Notes: generated by a model from the letters alone, not told the origin. A DNA stretch of 10,392 nt from Streptosporangiaceae bacterium (GCA_030043395.1 JASHXW010000519.1:1-10392); one strand, 5' to 3'; counted from the first letter of the stretch, positions 1-7,111 are shown. Made by a program: numbers and translations.

Positions 1-311
1 AGCACGCCCTGCACGCTCGGCTCGCCGAGCTCAGTCAGGATCTGCGGTATCTGGTCGTAGACGGCGTGCACCAGCCTGACCCGGCCGAGCTCGGCGGCAA
101 GAAGCCCTCGCGACTCGTCGATGGCGTCCTGATCGGCGTCGATCCCGATGACAGTGAGGCCCGGATGATCGCCGAGCAGGGCCCTGGCGTGACCGGCCCG
201 GCCCAGGGTGGCGTCGACCAGGACGGCGCCGTCTGCCTCGAGAGCGGGCGCGAGCAGAACGCGGACACGATCGAGCATCACCGGCACGTGCCGCGCTGCC
301 GTCTCGCTCAT
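1..311 (-). CDS. rsmH: 16S rRNA (cytosine1402-N4)-methyltransferase RsmH (MraW), N-terminal part, cut by window edge
   Basis: Only the first 103 residues are in the window; the gene runs off the left edge. The protein starts MSETAARHVPVMLDRV, matching the family's HVPVML start, followed by the SAM-binding motif DATLGRAGH (about residues 35-43) and then VIGIDAD, the acidic end of the second strand of a Rossmann-type methyltransferase. RsmH enzymes N4-methylate C1402 in the decoding centre of 16S rRNA with S-adenosylmethionine. The ATG at 311 is chosen because AGGAGGGG lies 8-10 bases upstream and the HVPV motif follows at once. It is the second gene of the dcw operon after mraZ, but 308 bases separate them. 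Oddity: motif I has Ala where most members have the middle Gly of GxGGH. Identity is sure; the rest of the protein is unseen. Confidence 0.93.
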   Translation of the reverse strand, partial: MSETAARHVPVMLDRVRVLLAPALEADGAVLVDATLGRAGHARALLGDHPGLTVIGIDADQDAIDESRGLLAAELGRVRLVHAVYDQIPQILTELGEPSVQGV

Positions 312-619
312 GCCGACCCCTCCTGCCGGTAACGCGCGCGCTAGTCCTATCCCGGGCCATTGCTCATGGCCACTTCCGCATGCCGCTCGCCATGCCGTTC
401 GCTCATGACCGTTTTCTTATGCCCGCTTGCTCTTCCCCATTTGGCCAAGACGTTTCCCTGGTTCTGCCTGCCCCTGATCGCCGTGCCCGGCCAGGTCGCC
501 ATCCGCGCCTGCCGGACGATCCAGGTTCCGCCTGGCGCCGGGGAAGAGACGTCAGCCGGGGAATCCGTCCGCGCGGGTGGAGACCTCGCCGGGCACTGGG
601 CTCCGTTGTCCGGAACCGC
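312..619 (-). promoter_or_regulatory. mraZ-rsmH spacer, candidate structured RNA leader of rsmH
   Basis: This 308-base gap has no convincing gene on either strand. Read on the minus (mRNA) strand it holds a 9-base direct repeat TTCCCCGGC at 555-563 and 537-545 (period 18). CTCTTCCCC (540-548), overlapping the second copy, is perfectly complementary to GGGGAAGAG at 430-438, so a 9-bp helix could close a domain of 101 bases. Inside that domain CCAGG and CCTGG (521-535) form a 5-bp hairpin. The first repeat copy could compete for the same GGGGAA. From memory, an actinobacterial cis-regulatory 'mraW RNA' motif with conserved CUUCCCC has been described upstream of mraW; whether this is a member is inference. 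I see no convincing internal promoter. Confidence 0.4.
356..407 (-). repeat. Four imperfect tandem CATG-led units upstream of rsmH
   Basis: On the minus strand four degenerate units follow each other: CATGAGCGAACGG, CATGGCGAGCGG, CATGCGGAAGTGGC and CATGAGCAATGGC (12-14 bases each). They supply several in-frame or out-of-frame ATGs. The first opens a 19-codon frame ending in TAG at 347-349, about 36 bases before the rsmH start. That frame has no good Shine-Dalgarno, only AAGAAAA, so I do not call it a gene. Confidence 0.5.
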
Positions 620-1051
620 TCACAGAATTCCTGGCAGCACCTCCTGCGATGCATCGGAGAAAGCGTCTTCCTGCTGTTCTAGGTAGGCATCCCAGGCAGC
701 TGCGTCCCAGATCTCCAGCCGGGTATTCGCGCCGATCACGGCGCAGTCGCGCTGCAGCGCCGCATAATCCCGCAGCGCCGGAGGAATCGTCACCCGGCCT
801 TGCTTGTCGGGAACCTCGTCGGACGCGCTAGCGAAGAACACGCGGCTGTAATCGCGGACAGCCTTGGCCGTCACCGGTGCCGTGCGCAGTGCCTCGGTGA
901 TGCGCACGAACTCCGCCTGCGGGAATACGTACAGGCAGCGTTCCTGGCCCTTGGTCAGCACCAGTCCCTCCGCAAGCTCGTCGCGATACTTCGCCGGGAG
1001 GAACAGCCGCCCCTTTTCGTCCAGCCGAGGCGTGTGAGTGCCGAGAAACAC
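620..1051 (-). CDS. mraZ: Transcriptional regulator MraZ
   Basis: MraZ is a DNA-binding protein of the SpoVT/AbrB-like fold that forms ring oligomers and binds phased repeats ahead of its own dcw operon. At 143 residues it has the usual family length. Two repeats are visible: residues 5-47 with [17 protein letters not shown], and about 76-119 with [16 protein letters not shown]. Each carries the DxxGR-(V/L)-xxP signature. The GTG at 1051 gives the standard start [11 protein letters not shown] and has GGAGGT (1059-1064 on the complement) 7 bases upstream. It is the first gene of the minus-strand dcw operon, with rsmH next. It is probably autoregulated, since consensus-like boxes overlap its promoter. 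The C-terminal tail ([16 protein letters not shown]) is acidic and variable in the family. Identity is very secure. Confidence 0.96.
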   Translation of the reverse strand: MFLGTHTPRLDEKGRLFLPAKYRDELAEGLVLTKGQERCLYVFPQAEFVRITEALRTAPVTAKAVRDYSRVFFASASDEVPDKQGRVTIPPALRDYAALQRDCAVIGANTRLEIWDAAAWDAYLEQQEDAFSDASQEVLPGIL

Positions 1052-1060
1052 TCACCTCAC

Positions 1061-1076
1061 CTCCACTGTCCCCCAC
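1061..1076 (-). promoter_or_regulatory. Proximal pair of MraZ-like boxes overlapping the mraZ ribosome-binding site
   Basis: On the minus strand GTGGGG (1071-1076) and GTGGAG (1061-1066) are spaced exactly 10 bp, the same period as the main operator. The second box shares bases with the Shine-Dalgarno GGAGGT (1059-1064). The pair is 33 bp from the nearest main box and so out of phase with it. It may be an auxiliary site, or a coincidence forced by the G-rich ribosome-binding site. Confidence 0.4.
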
Positions 1077-1103
1077 CAATGCACGCCGCGGGGCTACAGA
1101 TCT

Positions 1104-1139
1104 CCCCACCGCGCACCACTGTACTCCACATTGCCCCAC
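1104..1139 (-). promoter_or_regulatory. MraZ operator: four GTGGNG boxes with 10-bp period
   Basis: Read on the minus strand, GTGGGG (1134-1139), GTGGAG (1124-1129), GTGGTG (1114-1119) and GTGGGG (1104-1109) follow one another, each separated by exactly 4 bases. This matches the known MraZ target, TGGGN direct repeats separated by 5 bases. The boxes fill the -35/-10 spacer, touch the -10 and cover the predicted start point, so bound MraZ would block RNA polymerase. They are also 264 bp upstream of moxR, so effects on that operon are possible but unproven. Confidence 0.78.
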
Positions 1140-1145
1140 CGTCAA
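1118..1145 (-). promoter_or_regulatory. Sigma70-type promoter of mraZ
   Basis: On the minus strand a -35 TTGACG (1140-1145, five of six bases consensus) and a -10 TACAGT (1118-1123, TAnnnT) are separated by 16 bases. Transcription would begin near 1111, giving a leader of about 60 bases before the GTG start of mraZ. The overlap with the MraZ boxes supports the assignment. Confidence 0.55.
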
Positions 1146-1247
1146 TGGCGGGGGACTGCCCTGCGCGCGCAGCAGCTCCCTGGGAGCGGGGTGTGGGATC
1201 GAGATGACGACCGGCAGAATGTCGAGTGGGCTAGTGATGCCGCGCTA

Positions 1248-1276
1248 TGGGAATGCTTGTTATGCAGTGATTCCCA
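1248..1276. promoter_or_regulatory. 29-bp interrupted dyad upstream of moxR
   Basis: Perfect 7-base arms TGGGAAT (1248-1254) and ATTCCCA (1270-1276) flank a 15-base centre. The two half-sites are 22 bp apart, about two helical turns, which suits a dimeric regulator. The arms contain TGGGA, resembling a MraZ half box in opposite orientations. Function is unknown. Confidence 0.3.
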
Positions 1277-1402
1277 ATCCGTTGTCGCATCGACGCGTGT
1301 GCGCACGTACTGTCGAGGCTGGCAGCGGAAATGGCCGGCGCGGGCGACACTCCCGCAATGGAACATCACCCCGCGACGAGGGGTCCGGGGCAAGGAGGAC
1401 GG

Positions 1403-2374
<972 letters not shown>

Positions 2375-2401
2375 GGCAAACAACTCCCCCGGCATGCGCA
2401 G

Positions 2402-2417
2402 GCCGGCGAAGGCCGGC
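2402..2417 (+). other. GC-rich stem-loop between moxR and the DUF58 gene
   Basis: GCCGGC (2402-2407), loop GAAG, GCCGGC (2412-2417) form a 6-bp all-GC stem 27 bases after the moxR stop. There is no T-tract. It could attenuate transcription or mark an RNA processing point in the operon; either is inference. Confidence 0.3.
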
Positions 2418-2426
2418 AACACGTCG

Positions 2427-2456
2427 GTGACCGCCGACATCCAGACGACGTACAGT
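2427..2456 (+). promoter_or_regulatory. Weak candidate internal promoter ahead of the DUF58 gene
   Basis: GTGACC (2427-2432) and TACAGT (2451-2456), with an 18-base spacer, each match four of six consensus bases. The TACAGT equals the -10 proposed for mraZ. It lies 25 bases before the DUF58 start. Such matches are common by chance. Confidence 0.2.
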
Positions 2457-2481
2457 GACAGCGAGCCGGAAGGAGGCGACT

Positions 2482-3981
2482 ATGCGGTCGGTTCTCGACT
2501 GGTTCACCCTCCGCGGGACGTCCTTCCTCGCCGCCGGGCTAGTCGGCATCCTGGCCGGGTGGGCGCTTGGCAGCGATGCCATGATCAGCGTGGGCGTCCT
2601 GCTCTTCTGCCTCCCGCTGTTCTCGGCGGCCACCGCCCGGCGAACTCGCTACCAGCTGCGCTGCGAGCGCCAGATCATCCCCTCTCGAGTGGGCCCGGGC
2701 CAGTCGGCCAGGGTGATGGTGCGGCTGCAGAACGTCAGCCGTCTGGCCACCGGCCTGCTCCTGGCCGAGGACACCATCCCCTACTCCCTCGGAGCGCGAC
2801 CCCGGTACGTGCTGAACGGCATCGAGCGAGGCGGCTCGCGGGAGGTCAGCTACCAGCTCCGCTCCGACCTGCGGGGCAAGTTCAACGTGGGGCCGCTGCG
2901 AGTCAGGATCGCCGACGTCTTCGGCCTGGTCGAGCTGACCGCCATGTTCGCCACCCAGAACACGCTGACCGTCACGCCGAAAGTCACGCCACTGCCGAGC
3001 GTCTCGACCAACGGCAGCTGGTCCAGCGACGGCGAGGGCAGAACCAGGATGACCGCGGCCGCTGGAGACGACGACGTCATCCCCCGCGCCTACCGCGACG
3101 GCGACGAGCTCCGCCGGGTGCACTGGCGGTCAACTGCCAGGTACGGGGAGCTGATGGTGCGCCGCGAGGAGCAGCGCTGGCAGGATCGGGCCGTGCTGAT
3201 CCTGGATTCCAGGCGCAGCGCGCACGCCGGCAGCGGCCCGAGTTCCTCATTCGAATACGCAGTCGCCGCCGCCGCGTCGATCGGCGTCCACCTGGCCAGG
3301 TCCGGGCTCGACGGCCACCTGCTGACTGACGCCGGCCCGATCGCCGGGGCCGCGATGTTCGAGGACGTGCTGCTGGACGCGCTGTCGGTGGTCACCACGT
3401 CGCGTAATCACGACTTCGCCAGGACCACGGCCGCCCTCACCACCATCGATGGCGGATTGCTTGTCCTGATCGCCGGCCGGCTATCCGCCGACGCGGCCAG
3501 GGAGATCGCGGCAGCGCGGCGGCACGGACACCAGGGAATCGCCTTCCTGCTCGCCGTGTCGACATGGGCTGCGCAGCCGGAACGCAGCGGGCATAACGGG
3601 CACGCCACCGGCGCGCAGCAAGCCGCGGACACGGCGGTGGCGAGCGGCGCCCTCAACGGGCGCGACGACTCGAATGGCCACAGCTCGAACGGCCACACGA
3701 GCAGCCGGGGCCAGACGGACGGCCGGACTGAGGCAAATGGCAAGCGAGGCACGGACGGCCTGGGCCAGGCCAGCAATCTCCCGTCCGGCGAGCTGCCCGG
3801 CCAGGCCGGCCAAGGTCACGCGGAAACCGCTGCCGCGGAGGCGATCCTGCGCGCGGCAGGCTGGCGGGTCGTTACCGTCGATGCCGCTACCCCGATCGCC
3901 GTCGCCTGGCAGCGCCTGCCCAGGACCGGCGACCTGATGGTGCCTGTGAGCGGGCCCGACCCAGGAGTGGCCGCGAGATGA
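2482..3981 (+). CDS. DUF58 (VWA-like) protein
   Basis: DUF58 proteins are the usual partners of MoxR ATPases; their biochemical role is not settled. This one has 499 residues. Two hydrophobic segments (about 13-30 and 34-51) anchor it in the membrane. Then come a beta-rich region and the DUF58 signature at 204-230, with key stretches YRDGDELRRVHW and STARYGELMVRREE. AVLILDSRRS (237-246) is the first strand of the VWA-like fold with a partial metal-site pattern (DxS). A Gly/Asn/His/Ser-rich stretch at 366-447 with repeated NGH separates it from the last segment RAAGWRVVTV. The ATG at 2482 follows AAGGAGG by 5 bases; a GTG nine codons upstream is less likely. Its stop overlaps the next gene's start (ATGA), implying translational coupling. 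Confidence 0.92.
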   Translation: MRSVLDWFTLRGTSFLAAGLVGILAGWALGSDAMISVGVLLFCLPLFSAATARRTRYQLRCERQIIPSRVGPGQSARVMVRLQNVSRLATGLLLAEDTIPYSLGARPRYVLNGIERGGSREVSYQLRSDLRGKFNVGPLRVRIADVFGLVELTAMFATQNTLTVTPKVTPLPSVSTNGSWSSDGEGRTRMTAAAGDDDVIPRAYRDGDELRRVHWRSTARYGELMVRREEQRWQDRAVLILDSRRSAHAGSGPSSSFEYAVAAAASIGVHLARSGLDGHLLTDAGPIAGAAMFEDVLLDALSVVTTSRNHDFARTTAALTTIDGGLLVLIAGRLSADAAREIAAARRHGHQGIAFLLAVSTWAAQPERSGHNGHATGAQQAADTAVASGALNGRDDSNGHSSNGHTSSRGQTDGRTEANGKRGTDGLGQASNLPSGELPGQAGQGHAETAAAEAILRAAGWRVVTVDAATPIAVAWQRLPRTGDLMVPVSGPDPGVAAR

Positions 3982-6488
3982 ACTACAGGCTGACCGGCGC
4001 AGCTGCCGTCGCGACCATGCTCGCCGCCACGGCCGAGTTCTCCCTGATCCACGGCGCCGAGTGGTACGTAGCGTCCGCCATCGGCGTCCTGATCGTCGCG
4101 CTAGCCGGAACAGTCACCAGGCTCAGCCCGATTCACGCCGCGATTGGCGCGACTGTCCTTGGCGGCGTGGCCGTCGTGCCGATGATCGCCGCTCACTCGC
4201 TGTACTGGAAGCTTCTCGGAGCGGCAATCGTGGTCTGCTGCGCGACCAGCGCGTTCGGGCTGCGCCCGCTGCGCGCTGTCGCCGGCCTGGTCACTTACCT
4301 GTCCGCCCTGCTGCTGTACGTGAACGCCCAGCTCGCCGGCAGATGGTCACTTGGCCTGCTGATACCGACGCTGTCGTCGCTGCGCCACCTCGTGCACCTG
4401 GCCAGCGCGGGCATCGCGCTGACCAAGTACCAGCCTCCGGCTAACGGCAACTATCACAGCATCCAGCTGCTGGCCATGGCCGGCATCGGGCTCGCTGCCA
4501 TCGTCGTTGACCTCCTGGCCGTCCGGCTGCGCAAGCCAGCGATCGCTGGCCTGCCCCTGCTTGTGGTGTTCATGGCGCCTATCACCACGACCGCGCACGT
4601 GGGCGGGGTCGGCGAGGCGTTCACGTTCCTGCTCGCGGCGATCGGCTACCTGGCCCTGCTCTCCTCCGATGGCCGGAACCGCCTGCGCGGATGGGGCCGG
4701 GTTGTCACGGTCTGGCACAACTCGGGCGAGGATGACCGGCTCGGCGGGGCGGACATGGGGACGCTGACCGCTACCGGGCGCAAGATCGGCTTTGCGGCCG
4801 TCGGCCTTGCCATCGTCGCGCCGCTGATCCTGCCGACGCTGAATCCAGCCCGGCTGTTCAGCCACGGAACGGGAGTTGGCACGAACATACCGGTCGGCCT
4901 GCCCGACCCCGTCGACCAGCTCCACAATCTGCTGACCCTGACCTCGCCGCACGAAGTGCTGACCTACCGGTCCTCCGCCGACGACCCCGGCAATTACCTG
5001 CAGGTCTACGTGCTCAACTACGACAAGTCGCTGGGCGACTGGAACCTGGTCGAGCCGAACCGGACGACGGCTGTCGGCTCCCATATGCAGTTCCCCACGG
5101 GACTCACCGCTGCCGTGCCGCAGACGATCGTGACCTCGCACATCACGCTTGGCCAGGTCACGGCGGGCTATGAGTTCCCGATCTTCTTCCTGCCCGTCCC
5201 GTACTGGCCTACTAGGATCACCGCGCCAGGCAGCTGGCGCGAGGCGGACGGCACGCTGATGATCTTCTCCGAAGACTCAGATCACGCGGGCCAGAGCTAT
5301 ACGGTGACCAACGACGAGCCCGACCCGACTGCTGGCGACCTGTCGGCCGAACAGGTGATACCCAACGCGATCGCCAGCCACTACCTCGGCTTCAGCTCCT
5401 CGGTCACGCCAGAACTGACGCGAATCGCCGACCACGTGACCCGAGGCGCCAACACGTCCTACGCCAAGGCTGTCGCGCTGGAGGAGTGGTTCCACTCGGG
5501 CCGTTTCACCTACAGCCTGCACCCCGACGACCTCCCCAACTCCGCGGCCGGGCTGCTGAAGTTCCTGACCAAGAGCCCGCAGGGTTACTGCCAGCAGTTC
5601 GCTTTCGCCATGGCCGTGCTGGCCCGGCTGGTCGGCATACCGTCCAGAGTCGCCGTCGGCTACACGGCGGGCACCAGGCGCCAGAACGGAACCTGGGTGG
5701 TGACGACCAATGACGCGCACGCCTGGCCTGAGCTGTACTTCACCTCCGTTGGATGGGTGCGGTTCGAGCCGACGCCAGGCGGAACGGGCGGACAGGCGAC
5801 TGCCGTGCAGCCCAGCTACGCCACGCCGGCCGGCTCCGGCGGCCGCGTGTCGAAGGGCGGCGGTTCCTCCAGCAACACTTCGCCGGGCGGATCCTCGACG
5901 GCGTCGGCGGCCCCGAAGCTTCCGATCCATAAGATCGCTCCGGGGCTGGGCACGGGAACGGGCACGGTGCCCACGTCCCAAGGATCCGGCAGCGACGCGC
6001 CCATCTGGTGGGCCGTGCTTGCCGTCCTCGTCGTGGCAGCGGCGGCACCAGGGACGCTGCGCCTGCTGACCCGCCGGCGGCGCTGGCGTTCGGGACGCGA
6101 CGATGTCTCGGCCGCGCGCGCCGCTTGGCAGGAGTTGTGCGCTGACCTGGAGGACTACGGCATGCGCAGCCGGCCAAGCGAGTCGCCCAGGGCGCTGGCT
6201 CGCCGGGTCTCGTCGGTGATCGATGGCGACGATGCGGCGTTGCAGGCGGCACGCCGGATCGCTACCGTCGTCGAGCGCTCGCGCTACGCGCCGGTTCCCC
6301 AGCCGGCCGGGGCGATCCGCGCGGATGTCGTCGTAGTCCGCCGCGCGCTTGCCCACAGCTCAACCCGCATGACGCGCGTGAACGCCAAGCTGCTGCCACC
6401 CTCGACACTGCGGCCGATCAGCGCGGCGGTCAGGCACCGCCTGGGTCAGGTAACCGGATGGGTACCAGCGGCTGCCGAAAGCGCCTGA
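3978..6488 (+). CDS. Membrane-anchored transglutaminase-like protein (DUF3488/TGc/DUF4129, TgpA type)
   Basis: The 836-residue protein has the TgpA layout. Residues about 5-290 contain some eight or nine hydrophobic helices (e.g. 31-50, 56-72, 98-118, 165-183, 213-229, 270-287). An extracytoplasmic region leads to a transglutaminase-like core at about 480-600: catalytic Cys538 in GYCQQF, His581 in DAHAWPELYF, and FEPTPG (596-601), where Glu597 sits at the usual Asp position. A Gly/Ser/Thr-rich linker (601-673), one more membrane helix (675-694), an Arg-rich stop-transfer sequence and a DUF4129-like cytoplasmic tail (about 709-790) follow. In Pseudomonas the homologue TgpA is essential; the substrate is unknown. 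The ATG at 3978 overlaps the DUF58 stop by four bases. This is the last gene of the MoxR operon. The hydrolase or transferase activity is inferred from family. Confidence 0.93.
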   Translation: MNYRLTGAAAVATMLAATAEFSLIHGAEWYVASAIGVLIVALAGTVTRLSPIHAAIGATVLGGVAVVPMIAAHSLYWKLLGAAIVVCCATSAFGLRPLRAVAGLVTYLSALLLYVNAQLAGRWSLGLLIPTLSSLRHLVHLASAGIALTKYQPPANGNYHSIQLLAMAGIGLAAIVVDLLAVRLRKPAIAGLPLLVVFMAPITTTAHVGGVGEAFTFLLAAIGYLALLSSDGRNRLRGWGRVVTVWHNSGEDDRLGGADMGTLTATGRKIGFAAVGLAIVAPLILPTLNPARLFSHGTGVGTNIPVGLPDPVDQLHNLLTLTSPHEVLTYRSSADDPGNYLQVYVLNYDKSLGDWNLVEPNRTTAVGSHMQFPTGLTAAVPQTIVTSHITLGQVTAGYEFPIFFLPVPYWPTRITAPGSWREADGTLMIFSEDSDHAGQSYTVTNDEPDPTAGDLSAEQVIPNAIASHYLGFSSSVTPELTRIADHVTRGANTSYAKAVALEEWFHSGRFTYSLHPDDLPNSAAGLLKFLTKSPQGYCQQFAFAMAVLARLVGIPSRVAVGYTAGTRRQNGTWVVTTNDAHAWPELYFTSVGWVRFEPTPGGTGGQATAVQPSYATPAGSGGRVSKGGGSSSNTSPGGSSTASAAPKLPIHKIAPGLGTGTGTVPTSQGSGSDAPIWWAVLAVLVVAAAAPGTLRLLTRRRRWRSGRDDVSAARAAWQELCADLEDYGMRSRPSESPRALARRVSSVIDGDDAALQAARRIATVVERSRYAPVPQPAGAIRADVVVVRRALAHSSTRMTRVNAKLLPPSTLRPISAAVRHRLGQVTGWVPAAAESA

Positions 6489-6553
6489 GCTAGTTCGGAC
6501 CTTGTTCGCGCGCCTGCGCCTGACCTAGTTCGGACCTTCTTGGCGCCTGCGCC
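6481..6553. repeat. Imperfect 35-bp tandem duplication spanning two convergent gene ends
   Basis: Positions 6481-6503 and 6516-6538 are the same 23 bases with one mismatch (G6489/C6524); the core CTAGTTCGGACCTT is identical at 6490-6503 and 6525-6538. A further shared block GCGCCTGCGCC is at 6510-6520 and 6543-6553, offset by 33, so two bases were lost. Copy 1 contains the transglutaminase stop (TGA 6486-6488) and copy 2 the DUF3040 stop (TAG on the minus strand, 6525-6527). Copy 1 retains a second, unused TAG. Confidence 0.85.
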
Positions 6554-6932
6554 AGCGCTCTTCGAGCCGCTCGCCGAGCCCGCCAGCGGAGCGCTTGCCT
6601 GCGCGCCTCTCCCGGCGATCGGCCCGGCGCTCCTTGACCGGCAGCCGCCCTGTGGCGATTCCCGTCATCCTGCGGTAGCTGAGCGCTGCCCAGTAGCACG
6701 AGGCCAGCATGATGACGAAGCCGACGAGGCTGATGAAGAGGAGCGCAGTGGAGACCCCGAGCGGCAGCATGGCCACGCCCACGAAGAACACGATCGCCGC
6801 GTAGATCACCCGGCGCTTGTAGTGCACTTGCGGGTCAGCCGAGCGCACTGCCCGGGCAAACCGCGGGTGCTCGGCATAGAGCGCTTGCTCGATCTGCTCG
6901 AGCTGGCGCTGCTCGTGCTCAGAGAGCGGCAC
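6525..6932 (-). CDS. DUF3040 small membrane protein
   Basis: DUF3040 proteins are short actinobacterial membrane proteins without known function. The 135 residues begin MPLSEHEQRQLEQIEQALYA, the conserved family start, and are followed by two membrane helices (about 42-60 and 63-84). The tail is very basic and probably cytoplasmic (ERRADRRERRAGKRS, about 101-115). The GTG at 6932 is chosen because GGGGAGG lies 4 bases upstream and the family motif follows immediately. It is convergent with the transglutaminase gene, 36 bp away, and downstream of dinB on the same strand with a 179-bp gap that may hold its own promoter. Its last codons (GPN, stop) lie in the second copy of a local tandem duplication, so the C-terminus may have been reshaped recently. 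Confidence 0.88.
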   Translation of the reverse strand: MPLSEHEQRQLEQIEQALYAEHPRFARAVRSADPQVHYKRRVIYAAIVFFVGVAMLPLGVSTALLFISLVGFVIMLASCYWAALSYRRMTGIATGRLPVKERRADRRERRAGKRSAGGLGERLEERWRRRQEGPN

Positions 6933-6998
6933 GGTGCCTCCCCAGTAGCTCGCACTCGCCGGACGCCGCGCCTTCGCGCCGCGGCCTGGCTATCCCCC

Positions 6999-7027
6999 AG
7001 AATACGAGTGCCAGCGCGGTCTGTGGA
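6999..7027 (-). promoter_or_regulatory. Candidate promoter of the DUF3040 gene
   Basis: On the minus strand TCCACA (7022-7027) and TATTCT (6999-7004) are spaced by 17 bases, each matching four of six sigma70 consensus bases. The start would be near 6992, about 60 bases before the GTG. A GC-rich hairpin (CCGCG 6966-6970 with CGCGG 6980-6984) would lie in the leader. Support is by pattern only. Confidence 0.3.
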
Positions 7028-7057
7028 AGGGGACGGCCGCGCAGGGTGGGGCGCAAG

Positions 7058-7080
7058 GCCACGGAACCAGCAGTTCCGGC
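7058..7080 (-). terminator. Candidate terminator hairpin downstream of dinB
   Basis: On the minus strand CGGAAC, loop TGCTG, GTTCCG (7062-7078) form a 6-bp stem. Two more G-C pairs form beyond a 2-base bulge. It starts about 32 bases after the dinB stop. There is no T-run, as is common for actinobacterial terminators, which lowers confidence. Confidence 0.35.
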
Positions 7081-7111
7081 ATTATCAGGACGTCATAGTG
7101 GCTGTCTGCGG

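Larger units (their letters stand above)
1052..1402. promoter_or_regulatory. Divergent control region between mraZ and the moxR operon
   Basis: This 351-base stretch has no gene. The mraZ-proximal half holds the mraZ Shine-Dalgarno, two sets of MraZ-like boxes and the mraZ promoter. Further out lie a short dyad CTCCC-T-GGGAG (1176-1186), the 29-bp dyad at 1248-1276 and a perfect GTGCGCAC palindrome (1299-1306). On the plus strand I find only weak promoter-like hexamers, for example TTGTCG at 1282 with TACTGT at 1308, whose 20-base spacer is too long. No moxR promoter is therefore called. The moxR Shine-Dalgarno AAGGAGG is at 1392-1398. Confidence 0.7.

Noticed and set aside
360..686. 108-codon plus-strand frame in the mraZ-rsmH spacer, with some hydrophobic stretches
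   Set aside because: No good ribosome-binding site, runs into the antisense of mraZ, and composition is not gene-like; the spacer is better seen as an rsmH leader.
1282..1313. TTGTCG / TACTGT as the moxR promoter
   Set aside because: The spacer is 20 bases, too long for a sigma70-type promoter, and no better -35 exists nearby.
1331..1402. 24-residue N-terminal extension of MoxR from an ATG at 1331
   Set aside because: No Shine-Dalgarno precedes it and the residues are not MoxR-like; the GTG at 1403 follows AAGGAGG.
5277..6356. 359-codon minus-strand frame opposite the transglutaminase gene
   Set aside because: Shadow frame: Arg/Gly-rich, no domain, and opposite the conserved Cys-His core.
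6541..6554. TGGCG-CCTG-CGCCA hairpin as a terminator for the transglutaminase operon
   Set aside because: Only a 5-bp stem, no T-run, and inside the coding end of DUF3040; too weak to call.
7062..7078. GGAAC/GTTCC inverted repeat as a LexA (SOS) box
   Set aside because: The actinobacterial box needs GAAC-4 bases-GTTC; here the gap is 5 bases, and the site is downstream of dinB rather than at a promoter.
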